From: an uncultured Saprospiraceae bacterium
GTDB taxonomy: Bacteria; Bacteroidota; Bacteroidia; Chitinophagales; Saprospiraceae
Assembly: GCA_938041445.1 (NCBI GenBank)
Contig: CALISO010000059.1
Span: 1-60,775 of the forward strand
Direction: 5' to 3'
Length of the DNA: 60,775 nucleotides
Both the position numbers and the translations under genes were made by a program. The notes below the pieces were generated by a model. It ran no database searches, was not told the DNA's origin, and worked only from the letters and a program-made list of their open reading frames with translations. Positions 43,001 to 52,043 of the stretch are shown here, piece after piece; position 1 is the first letter of the stretch, and each line of letters opens with the position of its first letter.

Positions 43001-44047
43001 TTGAGTGAAATCGTTCTTACCCTCCGAGAAATAGACCCTTCTGAATTTGTAGGTCAGCAAAATGTGCATCTCAAGTTAATTCAAGATGCCTTCCCTGATG
43101 TAAAATTTACCTCGAGGGGAAATAACATCAAGCTCAAAGGAGACAAAAAATATACCCAAGCAGCCAAGACTAAAATAGAGCTCATCATCCGAATGCTCAG
43201 GTCAAATAAATCTTTAACTAAGGCTGATGTCATCAAAGCACTAAATGGTAATGTTCCACTCTCAGACGAAGAAGAAAGTCAATCCGCTGGTAACAAAACG
43301 ATTGTTCACGGTCGTAATGGCAAGGCAATCAAGGCACGTACAGTCAATCAAAAAAAACTTGTAGACTCCTCAGAGAAGAATGATGTAGTCTTTGCTATTG
43401 GCCCAGCAGGTACAGGTAAGACTTACACAGCGGTTGCACTCGCAGTCAGAGCTCTCAAAAATAGACTTGTCAAGAAGATCATTCTCACAAGACCTGCAGT
43501 TGAAGCAGGTGAAAATCTTGGATTTTTACCAGGAGATTTGAAGGATAAGATTGATCCTTACCTCCGTCCACTATACGATGCTCTTGATGACTTACTGCCG
43601 GCTGACAAGATTGAATATTTTATTCAGAATAGAGTCATAGAGATTGCTCCACTAGCTTTTATGAGAGGTAGGACATTAGATAATGCATTCGTTATACTCG
43701 ATGAGGCACAGAATGCGACTTCAGTACAGATAAAGATGTTCTTGACAAGGCTAGGACCTACTGCCAAGTGTATCATCACAGGTGACCTATCGCAGATCGA
43801 CCTTCCAAGACATCAGAAGTCAGGGCTGTATACTGCGTTAGATATTCTTACAGATATTGATGGGATCGGTCTAGTACGACTTAAGTCCGAGGACGTGGTT
43901 AGACACCGAATAGTTAAGGCCATCATCGATAAGTATAACGCCTTTGATGCTGATAGTCAATCTTATCGCAATGACAGGGACAGAGCTAGAAATAAGACAA
44001 GTTACCGGAACAAACCTGTTCAAGAGTCTAGGAAGGAAGAAGAATAG
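43001..44047 (+). CDS. phoH: PhoH family protein
   Basis: This 348-residue cytoplasmic ATPase has Walker A GPAGTGKTYTAVALAV (about residues 132-147) and Walker B VILDEAQNAT (about 232-241). In between lie LTRPAVEAGENLGFLPGDLKDKIDPYLRPLYDAL and the hallmark ITGDLSQIDLP. The N-terminal ~110 residues include a KH-like region (FPDVKFTSRGNNIKLKG). PhoH/YbeZ proteins act with YbeY in RNA metabolism. A TTG at 43001 is the only start giving the normal N-terminus (MSEIVLTLREIDP). The C-terminal tail is Arg/Asn-rich and disordered. A hairpin terminator follows. Confidence 0.94.
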   Translation: MSEIVLTLREIDPSEFVGQQNVHLKLIQDAFPDVKFTSRGNNIKLKGDKKYTQAAKTKIELIIRMLRSNKSLTKADVIKALNGNVPLSDEEESQSAGNKTIVHGRNGKAIKARTVNQKKLVDSSEKNDVVFAIGPAGTGKTYTAVALAVRALKNRLVKKIILTRPAVEAGENLGFLPGDLKDKIDPYLRPLYDALDDLLPADKIEYFIQNRVIEIAPLAFMRGRTLDNAFVILDEAQNATSVQIKMFLTRLGPTAKCIITGDLSQIDLPRHQKSGLYTALDILTDIDGIGLVRLKSEDVVRHRIVKAIIDKYNAFDADSQSYRNDRDRARNKTSYRNKPVQESRKEEE

Positions 44048-44050
44048 TTT

Positions 44051-44112
44051 AAGCGTAAATCCATCAGATGATCAGGATTTAGTTCTATGGGTTAGTTTTG
44101 ACGCTTTTTTTA
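44051..44112 (+). terminator. terminator after phoH
   Basis: AAGCGT (44051-44056) pairs with ACGCTT (44101-44106), and inside them TAAATCC (44056-44062) pairs with GGATTTA (44075-44081). A run of seven T follows the outer stem. It terminates phoH on the plus strand. Confidence 0.7.
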
Positions 44113-44122
44113 TGTCCTAACT

Positions 44123-44782
44123 TTATTTGTCATCGTCTTTCTTTTTGAAATCTCCGTTCTTCCATGCCTTGACAAACTGAGCCCAAGAGACTGGGTTAAA
44201 GATATTCATCGGTTTGTATTGGCCTGAATATCTGGCCTCATAGATTTGATCTTGAAGGACGTAGCTGTAGGATTCTGTTCCGTCAGTCGGTAGCTCATAT
44301 CGCATTTCTTTGAGGACCTGTTCTGCCATATTCTCTTCCATCTTTCGTCTCATATCGTTACTAACATCCAAAGCTAAGAACTCTTGCTTATAGTGAATCT
44401 TACTTGGCCAAGGATAGATAACTGCCTCAGGTAGAAGGATATTATCCTTGGACATCACCTGATACCAAGAGTAATAATCATGTGTCAAGGTATCCGCTAT
44501 GACATGAGAAGTCGTCATAAATCCAACTCTTGAGAATACTATGGTATCTCCTACTTCAGCAACAATAGAAAAGAACCCGTCAAATTCTGAAATAGTACCC
44601 CTACTAGAATTCAGGACGGCAATATTCGTGTAAGGTAGTGGCTTGATATCTCCATCATCGTCTTCTGTGACAACAACTCCTGAGAACTGAACATACCTAA
44701 GATTATCAGCTTGATCTTGGCTATTCCCCTTCATTGCAACGAATGCTAGGAGGAGGATTATCGCTATTTTGAGTTGATTCAT
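44123..44782 (-). CDS. periplasmic/outer-membrane protein with carboxypeptidase regulatory-like domain
   Basis: A signal peptide (MNQLKIAIILLLAFVAMKGNSQ) leads into a CarboxypepD_reg-like beta sandwich (residues 28-110): VQFSGVVVTEDDDGDIKPLPYTNIAVL, GTISEFDGFFSIVAEVGDTIVFSRVGF. This domain usually begins SusC/TonB-dependent receptors, but here no plug or barrel follows; the C-terminal ~90 residues are charged and include a SYSYVLQDQIYEA segment. Stand-alone versions are common in Bacteroidota and their role is unknown. It is convergent with phoH. Confidence 0.78.
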   Translation of the reverse strand: MNQLKIAIILLLAFVAMKGNSQDQADNLRYVQFSGVVVTEDDDGDIKPLPYTNIAVLNSSRGTISEFDGFFSIVAEVGDTIVFSRVGFMTTSHVIADTLTHDYYSWYQVMSKDNILLPEAVIYPWPSKIHYKQEFLALDVSNDMRRKMEENMAEQVLKEMRYELPTDGTESYSYVLQDQIYEARYSGQYKPMNIFNPVSWAQFVKAWKNGDFKKKDDDK

Positions 44783-45100
44783 ATCTTTTAGACGCTTTAA
44801 GTCAAAATTTCCTTTGTAAGATTAACAGTTATTAACCCTAAGATAGACGTTTCTCTAGTTGAATTAACACTTGATTAACGTAAAGGGTTTATAACGTGTA
44901 CTTTCACGATACTTGATACAATCATCTCCTCGATACATAACCCTGGAATTAATACTCTTGAGAATCGTAATTGATCGAAAAATGTCCTAAATATTGGATG
45001 AAAAAGATACGATCTTATTCATATTACACTATTTGGCATATGACCAAAATTATAATACCTTTACATCACGAGATTACAGACACTTATTAGATAATACTCA
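44783..45100 (+). other. intergenic region upstream of parE
   Basis: This 318-base AT-rich stretch has no plausible ORF. It contains the parE promoter candidate at 45032-45063 and a cluster of TTAAC motifs around 44830-44880 (for example in GTTATTAACCC and TGATTAACG), whose significance is unknown. Confidence 0.5.
45032..45063 (+). promoter_or_regulatory. promoter candidate for parE
   Basis: TTTG (45032-45035) is separated by 20 bases from TACCTTTA (45056-45063), one base off TAnnTTTG. The start would lie near 45070, leaving a leader of about 30 bases. Confidence 0.45.
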
Positions 45101-47020
45101 ATGACTAAGGTAACATACAACGAAGATAATATACGATCACTGGACTGGAAGGAACACATTCGGTTACGACCGGGTATGTATATCGGAAAGCTTGGTGATG
45201 GGTCTAGTATGGATGATGGCATCTATATCCTGCTCAAAGAGGTTATAGACAATAGTATCGATGAATATGTGATGGGCCACGGTAAGCAGATTGACATCAA
45301 AATCGGTGAAGGAAAAGTAGAAGTAAGAGACTTTGGTAGAGGAATCCCTCTAGGTAAAGTTGTTGATGTAGTTTCCAAAATTAATACAGGTGGTAAGTAT
45401 GATTCAAAGGCATTCAAAAAGTCTGTTGGATTAAATGGAGTTGGTCTCAAGGCCGTCAATGCCCTATCAAATAACTTTGTCGTACAAGCTTATCGTGAAG
45501 GAAAGACTGTCTCTGCAGAATTTAGCAAGGGTGTACTCCTCAAAGAAAGTAAGCAGGTCAAGACTGCAGAAAAGAACGGAACTGGGATTACCTTCTATGC
45601 TGATGATTCTATCTTTAAGAAATACAGGTTCAGAGATGAGTATGTAGAGAATCAACTTTGGAACTACGCCTATCTCAATGCTGGACTCAAACTTAACTTC
45701 AATGGTAAGATCCTCTACTCTAAGAATGGCCTTAAAGATCTACTGACTAGAAAGACTGATGTAGAAGCATTACGTTACCCAATCATCCATCTCAAAGGAG
45801 AAGATATAGAGATTGCCATAAGTCATGCAAATCAGTATGGTGAAGAATACTATAGCTTCGTCAATGGTCAGAACACCACTCAAGGAGGTACTCACTTGCA
45901 AGCATATCGAGAAGCGATAGTCAAGACGATTAGAGAGCATTATGGTAAAAATTTCAATACCAAGGATGTACAACAATCTATCATCGGCGCCATCAGTGTC
46001 AGAGTAGAAGAGCCAGTATTCGAATCACAGACTAAGACCAAGCTAGGTTCATTATCTATGGCGCCAGAAGGTGACTCTGTTAAGAAGTTCATTGGTGATT
46101 TTGTCAAAACTCACCTTGATAATTTCTTACATAAAAATAAAGATGTTGCCGAAGCCATCCTCAAGCGAGTTCAACAATCCGAAAGAGAGCGGAAGGAGAT
46201 TGCAGGTATCAAGGACCTTGCAAACAAGAGAGCTCGTAAGGCAAATATCCACAACAAGAAATTGAGAGATTGTAGAATTCACTTCAATGATAAACGTGGT
46301 GATGAAGAGAAGAAGTTAGCAAGCTCAGTATTTATCACAGAGGGTGACTCAGCATCAGGATCAATTACTAAGGCGAGAGATGTACAGACTCAAGCAGTCT
46401 TTTCACTCAGAGGTAAACCTCTTAACAGCTTTGGTCAGACGAAAAAAGTCGTCTATGAAAACGAAGAACTCAATCTTCTCCAGCATGCCCTCAATATCGA
46501 AGATGGATTAGAAGGACTAAGGTACAATCAAGTCATCATCGCTACAGATGCCGATGTTGATGGGATGCACATTCGATTGCTACTATTGACATTCTTTTTG
46601 CAGTTCTTTCCTGATATCGTGAAGCATAATCATCTATTTATCTTGGAGACACCGCTCTTCAGAGTCAGAGATAAGAAACAAACATTCTATTGTTATTCAG
46701 AGACTGAGAAGCAAGAGGCAATTAAAAAACTCAGAGGTAAAGCCGAGATTACACGATTCAAAGGTCTTGGTGAGATTTCACCTGATGAGTTCGGAGAATT
46801 TATCGGTGATCAAATACAACTAGAACCCGTCATTCTCAAGGAAGGAACTAAGATTGATGATATTCTCGCATACTATATGGGGAAGAATTCTAGAGAGCGA
46901 CAAGAGTTTATTATAAATAATCTTAAGATTGAGTTAGATGCTGTGAACTCTGAAGAAACGATTGACTTGACAGAGGAAGAAGCTAAAGAATCTACTGAAA
47001 CAGAAGCAATAATAAGCTGA
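45101..47020 (+). CDS. parE: DNA topoisomerase IV subunit B
   Basis: ParE is the ATPase subunit of topoisomerase IV, which decatenates daughter chromosomes. The GHKL ATPase motifs are [28 protein letters not shown] and [16 protein letters not shown]. The TOPRIM region has [19 protein letters not shown] and [20 protein letters not shown]. The chain is 639 residues, normal for the shorter Bacteroidota ParE. The usual partner parC is not downstream; a DUF6427-like gene follows instead. GyrB is excluded by the motif spacing and by the short C-terminus, but with less than full certainty. Confidence 0.93.
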   Translation: MTKVTYNEDNIRSLDWKEHIRLRPGMYIGKLGDGSSMDDGIYILLKEVIDNSIDEYVMGHGKQIDIKIGEGKVEVRDFGRGIPLGKVVDVVSKINTGGKYDSKAFKKSVGLNGVGLKAVNALSNNFVVQAYREGKTVSAEFSKGVLLKESKQVKTAEKNGTGITFYADDSIFKKYRFRDEYVENQLWNYAYLNAGLKLNFNGKILYSKNGLKDLLTRKTDVEALRYPIIHLKGEDIEIAISHANQYGEEYYSFVNGQNTTQGGTHLQAYREAIVKTIREHYGKNFNTKDVQQSIIGAISVRVEEPVFESQTKTKLGSLSMAPEGDSVKKFIGDFVKTHLDNFLHKNKDVAEAILKRVQQSERERKEIAGIKDLANKRARKANIHNKKLRDCRIHFNDKRGDEEKKLASSVFITEGDSASGSITKARDVQTQAVFSLRGKPLNSFGQTKKVVYENEELNLLQHALNIEDGLEGLRYNQVIIATDADVDGMHIRLLLLTFFLQFFPDIVKHNHLFILETPLFRVRDKKQTFYCYSETEKQEAIKKLRGKAEITRFKGLGEISPDEFGEFIGDQIQLEPVILKEGTKIDDILAYYMGKNSRERQEFIINNLKIELDAVNSEETIDLTEEEAKESTETEAIIS

Positions 47021-47074
47021 TAGTTAAGCCCCATAGGTTTTTTATTAATTTTGGGAAGTAAACTCTCATAATCT

Positions 47075-48058
47075 GTGATTCACTTTTTTAGAAGGAATTT
47101 GTTTTTCAATAGCTTGATGCTACTACCCTACTGTATATTACTCAGGGCTGGGTCCTTTTTCTCAAGTATCACTTCTTTAGATGTTTCATCACATTGTACA
47201 ACTTATTGGGAATCAGCAATCAATCAACTGATACCAAACAGCATACTCCAAGCAATCATTGCAGTCATCCTAATATTTCTCCAAGGAGCTCATCTCAATC
47301 ATATCGTCAATAAGCATCGGATGACTGTTGTTGCAACGCTATTACCGGGTATGATCTACATTATGCTCACCTCCATCTTCCTGGAAAATCTCACATTGAC
47401 ACAGTATACTGTGGGCAACGGGCTTTCTTTGCTAGCGATAAGTAATTTTATGGCTATCTACAAAAAATATAAGCCAGAAACAGAGTTTTTTATGTCTGGT
47501 TTTTGGTTATCATTCGCATGCATATGTAGTCCAATCTATGGGCTTTTAATCATTCCATTAATAGTGGCATTTATCTCTCTTCGGACTTTTAATCTGAAGG
47601 AGCTTTTACAAATAACGGTTGGCGGGATCAGTGGTGGGATTATTGTTGCGTCCATCCACTACTTCATCAATACCGAAGGACTCAAACAATTATACATAAC
47701 ACAACATTTCACAGAAGTGCCTACAATCTCCAATTTGTATGTTTTAGGATTTTTGGGGTTCATTCTGTTAATGATTTTGATGAGCATATTCAGCTTTCAA
47801 AAATTTCAAATCAAAAAGTCTTTACCTGTTAAAAAGAAGCTAGCAGTGATGTATGCGATGTTAGCTTCCTCGATAGGTATCATAACGATGTCTTGCTCAC
47901 TGAATCTCAATAGCCTTTATTACATGTTGATTCCGATCGCCTACTTTATGAGTATGCTGGTTATTCACTTTAGAAAGCTTATGATCGGGGAGATTATCCA
48001 TACAATCTGTATAGTGTTGATCATCAATAATCACTTTAATTTCTATTCGTTTCTATAG
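47075..48058 (+). CDS. DUF6427-like polytopic membrane protein
   Basis: The 327-residue protein has about nine membrane helices and starts MIHFFRRNLFFNSLMLLPYC, a beginning typical of DUF6427-type proteins of Bacteroidota. The loop LNHIVNKHRMTVVATLLPGMIYIMLTSIF also fits. It has no recognised enzyme motif; members are near cell-envelope or housekeeping genes and their function is unknown. The start codon is a GTG at 47075, 54 bases after parE. It may be cotranscribed with parE. Confidence 0.65.
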   Translation: MIHFFRRNLFFNSLMLLPYCILLRAGSFFSSITSLDVSSHCTTYWESAINQLIPNSILQAIIAVILIFLQGAHLNHIVNKHRMTVVATLLPGMIYIMLTSIFLENLTLTQYTVGNGLSLLAISNFMAIYKKYKPETEFFMSGFWLSFACICSPIYGLLIIPLIVAFISLRTFNLKELLQITVGGISGGIIVASIHYFINTEGLKQLYITQHFTEVPTISNLYVLGFLGFILLMILMSIFSFQKFQIKKSLPVKKKLAVMYAMLASSIGIITMSCSLNLNSLYYMLIPIAYFMSMLVIHFRKLMIGEIIHTICIVLIINNHFNFYSFL

Positions 48059-48095
48059 GCTCGTTAAATGATTGGTGCTTAGATAATAAAATTCC

Positions 48096-48120
48096 TTATA
48101 TAGAATATTTTTCTATATAA
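48096..48120 (+). repeat. 9-bp inverted repeat upstream of metG
   Basis: TTATATAGA (48096-48104) is a perfect inverted repeat of TCTATATAA (48112-48120) with a 7-base spacer. It lies directly before the TATGTTTG promoter element. It could be an operator or the AT-only terminator of the preceding gene. Confidence 0.55.
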
Positions 48121-48126
48121 TCATTG

Positions 48127-48134
48127 TATGTTTG
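48127..48134 (+). promoter_or_regulatory. TAnnTTTG -7 element of metG
   Basis: TATGTTTG predicts a start near 48141, giving a ~12-base leader to the ATG at 48153. The seven codons upstream in the open frame are part of this leader, not protein. Confidence 0.5.
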
Positions 48135-48152
48135 TTTTTTCTTTATCACGAC

Positions 48153-50297
48153 ATGTCTCATTACGAAAAATATCTAATTACAGCTGCCTTGCCTTATGCT
48201 AATGGCCCACTGCACATTGGCCACTTGGCAGGTGCTTATTTGTCGTCTGATATTTATGCTAGATTTTTAAGATTACAAGGCAAGGAAGTAGTATTCGTCT
48301 GTGGCTCTGATGAGCATGGTGCAGCGATTACGATCAAAGCTCTCAAAGAAGGATCCACACCACAAGATATCGTAGATAAGTATCACAACTTATTCAAGGA
48401 TACATTTGAGAAGATTGGTGTGTCATTTGACATCTATCATCGGACATCCTCTGAATTACATCACGAGACATCTCAAGAATTTTTTACCACACTCTATGAT
48501 AAGGGGATATTTGAGACTCGTGAGTCCGAGCAATACTATGACCCCAAGGCTAATCAATTCCTAGCAGATCGATACATCCAGGGTACTTGCCCTAACTGTT
48601 CATTTGCAGAAGCATATGGAGACCAATGTGAGAGTTGTGGATCGACACTCAGTCCTACTGATCTCATAAATCCCATCTCGAAGATCTCCGGTGACAAACC
48701 GATTAAAAAGAAAACAACCCACTGGTACCTGCCTCTCAACAACGATGAAGCTTGGATCAAAGAATGGGTCGAAGAAGGTACTTTAGAAGGGAAGCAACTA
48801 CATGACCCTAATGATTGGAAAAATCATGTAATTGGTCAGTGTAAGTCATGGATAGAAAATGGACTACACCCACGAGCAATGACTAGGGATCTTGATTGGG
48901 GAGTCGATGTACCACAGTCTATAGATGGTAGTGAAGGGAAGAAGCTCTATGTCTGGCTAGATGCACCTATTGGATATATCTCAGCAACTAAGCAATGGGC
49001 TAAGGATAACAATAAAAACTGGGAAGACTATTGGAAGAGTGACGATACTGCATTAGTTCACTTTATTGGAAAAGACAATATCGTATTCCACTGTATTATC
49101 TTTCCTTCAATCCTTCGGTCACACGGAGACTACAACCTACCAGTAAATGTCCCCGCTAATCAATTTATGAACCTGGAAGGTAGAAAAATCTCTACTTCTA
49201 AAAATTGGGCTGTCTGGGTTCATGAATATCTTGAAGATCTACCAGGTAGAGAAGATGCACTACGGTATTGTATGGTCAAGCATATGCCAGAACTCAAGGA
49301 TAGTGAATTCACTTGGAAGACATTCCAAGAGGCGAATAATAACGAACTGGTAAATAATGTAGGCAACTTTGTCAACCGAGCTATAGTCTTACTCAACAAG
49401 TACTATGACGGGGTACTCCCTGAGTATGATGCTTGGGCAGAAATTGAAGGTCCACAAGGGCAAGATGAATTGACTTGCTATGACGGTGAGATTTTAGGAC
49501 TATTTGACAACATACACCGGGTATACGAGCACGTCCATAAGTATGACTTCAGAGGAGGATTGAAAACCATAATGGAGATCTCAACTATGGGTAATCAGCT
49601 ATTACAAAATAATGCTCCTTGGCAACTCATCAAGGAAGATGAAGAAGCTGTGAAGACTGTAATGATGCTTGTCACTCAATACGTAGGTGCATTAAGAATC
49701 GTACTTAGACCTTATTTGCCATTTGCATCAGATAAACTTTCAGATCTACTCAATCTTCCAAATCTCAAAGAAGATGGCGAATGGGTTGAAATGATGAATA
49801 CACTAGCAGACGGTGAAGATATCTTACCTGCTGGTCATAAAATCAGTGCTCCATCACACCTATTTACGAGAATAGATGATGAATTAATCACTGCTCAAGT
49901 AGACAAGCTAAATGCTTCTTTAATCTTGGATGAGGTTGCTACAACTGCTAGTCACTCAGCTGTGAAAGAAACTATCGCATTCGATGACTTCACTAAGCTA
50001 GACTTAAGAACAGCGACTATCGTCTCAGCAGAGAAAGTCAAGAAAACTAATAAACTTCTCAAACTAGAGCTTGACCTAGGCTTTGAAACTCGAACTGTAG
50101 TATCTGGTATCGCTAAGTCATATGACCCAGAAAAAATCATCGGTAAGAAAGTCACTCTACTTGCAAATCTTGCCCCAAGGAAGATAAAAGGTATCGAATC
50201 TCAAGGAATGATACTGATGGCAGATGATGGCGACGAATCTCTTTGCTTTATTAGTCCCGAAAAAGATGATTGGTCAAATGGAATGACCATCAGCTAA
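48153..50297 (+). CDS. metG: methionyl-tRNA synthetase with C-terminal tRNA-binding domain
   Basis: MetG charges tRNA-Met. The HIGH motif is ALPYANGPLHIGHLAG near residue 12-27. The zinc-binding CPNCSFAEAYGDQCESCG is at about residues 146-163. The KMSKS-type loop is RKISTSKNWAVW. The anticodon-binding helical domain follows, and the C-terminal ~105 residues form the EMAP-II/Trbp111-like domain (FDDFTKLDLRTATIVSAEKV, LLANLAPRKIKGIESQGMILMA). The length of 714 residues is normal for a MetG with this extension. Start 48153 (MSHYEKYLI) is preferred to 48132, which lies in the promoter/leader. Confidence 0.97.
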   Translation: MSHYEKYLITAALPYANGPLHIGHLAGAYLSSDIYARFLRLQGKEVVFVCGSDEHGAAITIKALKEGSTPQDIVDKYHNLFKDTFEKIGVSFDIYHRTSSELHHETSQEFFTTLYDKGIFETRESEQYYDPKANQFLADRYIQGTCPNCSFAEAYGDQCESCGSTLSPTDLINPISKISGDKPIKKKTTHWYLPLNNDEAWIKEWVEEGTLEGKQLHDPNDWKNHVIGQCKSWIENGLHPRAMTRDLDWGVDVPQSIDGSEGKKLYVWLDAPIGYISATKQWAKDNNKNWEDYWKSDDTALVHFIGKDNIVFHCIIFPSILRSHGDYNLPVNVPANQFMNLEGRKISTSKNWAVWVHEYLEDLPGREDALRYCMVKHMPELKDSEFTWKTFQEANNNELVNNVGNFVNRAIVLLNKYYDGVLPEYDAWAEIEGPQGQDELTCYDGEILGLFDNIHRVYEHVHKYDFRGGLKTIMEISTMGNQLLQNNAPWQLIKEDEEAVKTVMMLVTQYVGALRIVLRPYLPFASDKLSDLLNLPNLKEDGEWVEMMNTLADGEDILPAGHKISAPSHLFTRIDDELITAQVDKLNASLILDEVATTASHSAVKETIAFDDFTKLDLRTATIVSAEKVKKTNKLLKLELDLGFETRTVVSGIAKSYDPEKIIGKKVTLLANLAPRKIKGIESQGMILMADDGDESLCFISPEKDDWSNGMTIS

Positions 50298-50382
50298 AGA
50301 AATTTAATCCTACGTTTATACAACTCATCGTTGGTTTGATTAGTTTAGATGCAACATTCTGATCACCTCAATCTATATTCCT

Positions 50383-51153
50383 ATGAAAACCAAACAAGAA
50401 ATCGTCAATAATTGGCTACACAGATATACTGGCTTGCCTCTCGACAAATTCGGAGAATACATTCTCTTAGTTAATTTCAGCAAGTATGTCTATGATTTTG
50501 CTGAGATGTATGATGTAGAAGTTGTGGGTCGTAAGAGAGCTATGCAAGTAGCGACATATGACAATATCAGTATTATCAACTTTGGGATGGGATCTCCTAA
50601 TGCGGCAACAATTATGGATTTGCTTTCAGCTATTATGCCTAAGGCCGTACTTTTTCTTGGAAAATGTGGGGGTCTCAAAAGCTCCAACAAAGTAGGTGAC
50701 TTGATACTGCCTATCGCAGCCGTGAGAGGAGAAGGAACATCTAATGATTACTTTCCACCAGAGGTGCCAGGGCTGCCTGCCTTTGCCTTACAAAAAGCTA
50801 TCTCTACAACGATCAGAGAACATGGTCTTGACTATTACACAGGTACAGTATATACAACGAATAGACGTGTGTGGGAGCACGATGATCAGTTCAAACAATA
50901 CCTGAGAAGTATCAGAGCGATTGCGATAGAAATGGAAACTGCTACAATCTTCACCGTAGGATTCCATAATAAGATAAGCACAGGTGCACTATTATTAATC
51001 TCTGATATGCCTATGGATCCTGAAGGTGTCAAGACAGAGGCAAGTGATAAAAATGTGACGTCTAACTATGTGGATGCACACTTACAAATCGGTATTGATT
51101 CATTGAAGCAGTTGATTAATAATTCACTTACTGTAAAGCACTTGGTATTCTAA
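50383..51153 (+). CDS. amn: AMP nucleosidase
   Basis: It hydrolyses AMP to adenine and ribose-5-phosphate. The phosphorylase-like core shows INFGMGSPNAATIMDLL, VLFLGKCGGLKSSNKVGDLILPIAAVRGEGTS, and IEMETATIFTVGF with the catalytic region, then LLISDMP. The 256-residue length matches the Bacteroidota short form, which lacks the long N-terminal regulatory domain of E. coli Amn. A related purine nucleoside phosphorylase or MTA nucleosidase is the main alternative, but the GEGTSNDYFPPEVP segment favours AMP nucleosidase. It stands alone after metG. Confidence 0.88.
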   Translation: MKTKQEIVNNWLHRYTGLPLDKFGEYILLVNFSKYVYDFAEMYDVEVVGRKRAMQVATYDNISIINFGMGSPNAATIMDLLSAIMPKAVLFLGKCGGLKSSNKVGDLILPIAAVRGEGTSNDYFPPEVPGLPAFALQKAISTTIREHGLDYYTGTVYTTNRRVWEHDDQFKQYLRSIRAIAIEMETATIFTVGFHNKISTGALLLISDMPMDPEGVKTEASDKNVTSNYVDAHLQIGIDSLKQLINNSLTVKHLVF

Positions 51154-51288
51154 ATGATGTGTCACTAATGGATAATAGCGAGCCTTTGACAGTGATTCAT
51201 ATAAAGTAAAATCGAGGTTTGTCTATTCTACATTTTTAATTAATGTGAAATAGAATCATAGCTGACAACTAAGCTAGTACCATCTTGT

Positions 51289-51296
51289 TATATTTG
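51289..51296 (+). promoter_or_regulatory. TAnnTTTG -7 element for the acidic lipoprotein gene
   Basis: TATATTTG matches the consensus and predicts a ~25-base leader to the ATG at 51328. No clear -33 TTG. Confidence 0.45.
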
Positions 51297-51327
51297 TCGT
51301 TCAACGAAATCACTAAACACAAACAGA

Positions 51328-51834
51328 ATGTATTATTTAAGATTTTTTACTTTTCTATTGCTAGCAACCGCGCTGATTACAACCACTATCTCATGTGATG
51401 ATGATGAGGAAATGATGGAAGAAGAGATGGAAATGGAAATGGAAGCCGACATCGTCGTATGGTCTGGTGACACAGTAACCTTCACAAAAGCTGACGGTGC
51501 TAATCCAGCAGATGCCGCTAACCAAGACAGAATCACCGACAATGTATGGATCACTAGAGGAAATACTGGTGGCCAAATTTATAATGTTGTTGAAGAAACA
51601 TCATCTGATAAAGATGAAAGTCCAACTGGTACACTGTGGGCTGTAGGTACTACGGCCGATATTGAGAACTTAGAATTTACAATGTTCCGAACTGCAGTTG
51701 ACAAACCAAAAGACGCAGTAGGCATCGATCTTGTAATGCTACTTGTACAAGATAGTATAGCACTTGACTTAAAAATTACAAGTTGGTCTCAAGGTACAGC
51801 AGGAGGATTTTCTTACGAGCGATCATCTGAATAA
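51328..51834 (+). CDS. lipoprotein with acidic Glu/Met-rich tether, function unknown
   Basis: The lipobox TTISC (Cys23) is followed at once by DDDEEMMEEEMEMEMEAD, a low-complexity acidic and methionine-rich segment, then a domain of ~125 residues. The latter begins IVVWSGDTVTFTKADGANP and ends SWSQGTAGGFSYERSSE, with Trp/Gly-rich strands suggesting a beta-sandwich. I do not recognise the family. The acidic tether after the lipid Cys resembles surface-export signals of Bacteroidota lipoproteins, which are acidic just after the Cys, so surface display is a reasonable inference. Met/Glu content could also bind a metal. A strong terminator follows. Confidence 0.7.
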   Translation: MYYLRFFTFLLLATALITTTISCDDDEEMMEEEMEMEMEADIVVWSGDTVTFTKADGANPADAANQDRITDNVWITRGNTGGQIYNVVEETSSDKDESPTGTLWAVGTTADIENLEFTMFRTAVDKPKDAVGIDLVMLLVQDSIALDLKITSWSQGTAGGFSYERSSE

Positions 51835-51892
51835 TGAGATAAACTGACTTTAATTGAACACTATCAATCGAAGGTGAATTAATACAGGCATT

Positions 51893-51926
51893 AAGGGTAG
51901 CTGCATCTGCAGTTACCCTTTTTTTA
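51893..51926 (+). terminator. Rho-independent terminator after the acidic lipoprotein gene
   Basis: AAGGGTA with CTGCA pairs with TGCAG and TACCCTT (51893-51920), a 12-pair hairpin with a bulge, followed by seven T. It is a near-ideal terminator. Confidence 0.88.
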
Positions 51927-51965
51927 TTGGATAAGGTTGATCTCAAGGAAAGCCTATTTCACCAG

Positions 51966-52026
51966 CAGTTAACTGAGTTAACAATTCAACTTACAAAATC
52001 TGATATTTCTGATATTTCTGATTTTT
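51966..52026 (+). promoter_or_regulatory. possible operator: palindrome and 9-bp tandem repeats before the AbrB-like gene
   Basis: CAGTTAACTG (51966-51975) is a perfect palindrome, with a second GTTAAC nine bases on (51977-51982). Then a 9-bp unit, CTGATATTT, occurs at 52000 and 52009, with a variant CTGATTTTT at 52018, in exact tandem. The cluster ends five bases before the TATATTTG element of the AbrB-like gene. Iterated sites are typical of AbrB-type or other regulator binding; binding is inference. Confidence 0.5.
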
Positions 52027-52031
52027 TAGTC

Positions 52032-52039
52032 TATATTTG
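52032..52039 (+). promoter_or_regulatory. TAnnTTTG -7 element overlapping the AbrB-like gene start region
   Basis: TATATTTG is an exact -7 consensus that ends four bases before the ATG at 52044, so the mRNA would be leaderless or almost so. Confidence 0.45.
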
Positions 52040-52043
52040 AACT

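Noticed and set aside
48132-48152. Seven-codon N-terminal extension of MetG
   Set aside because: It lies in the promoter/leader after TATGTTTG; MSHYEKYLI at 48153 gives the normal start.
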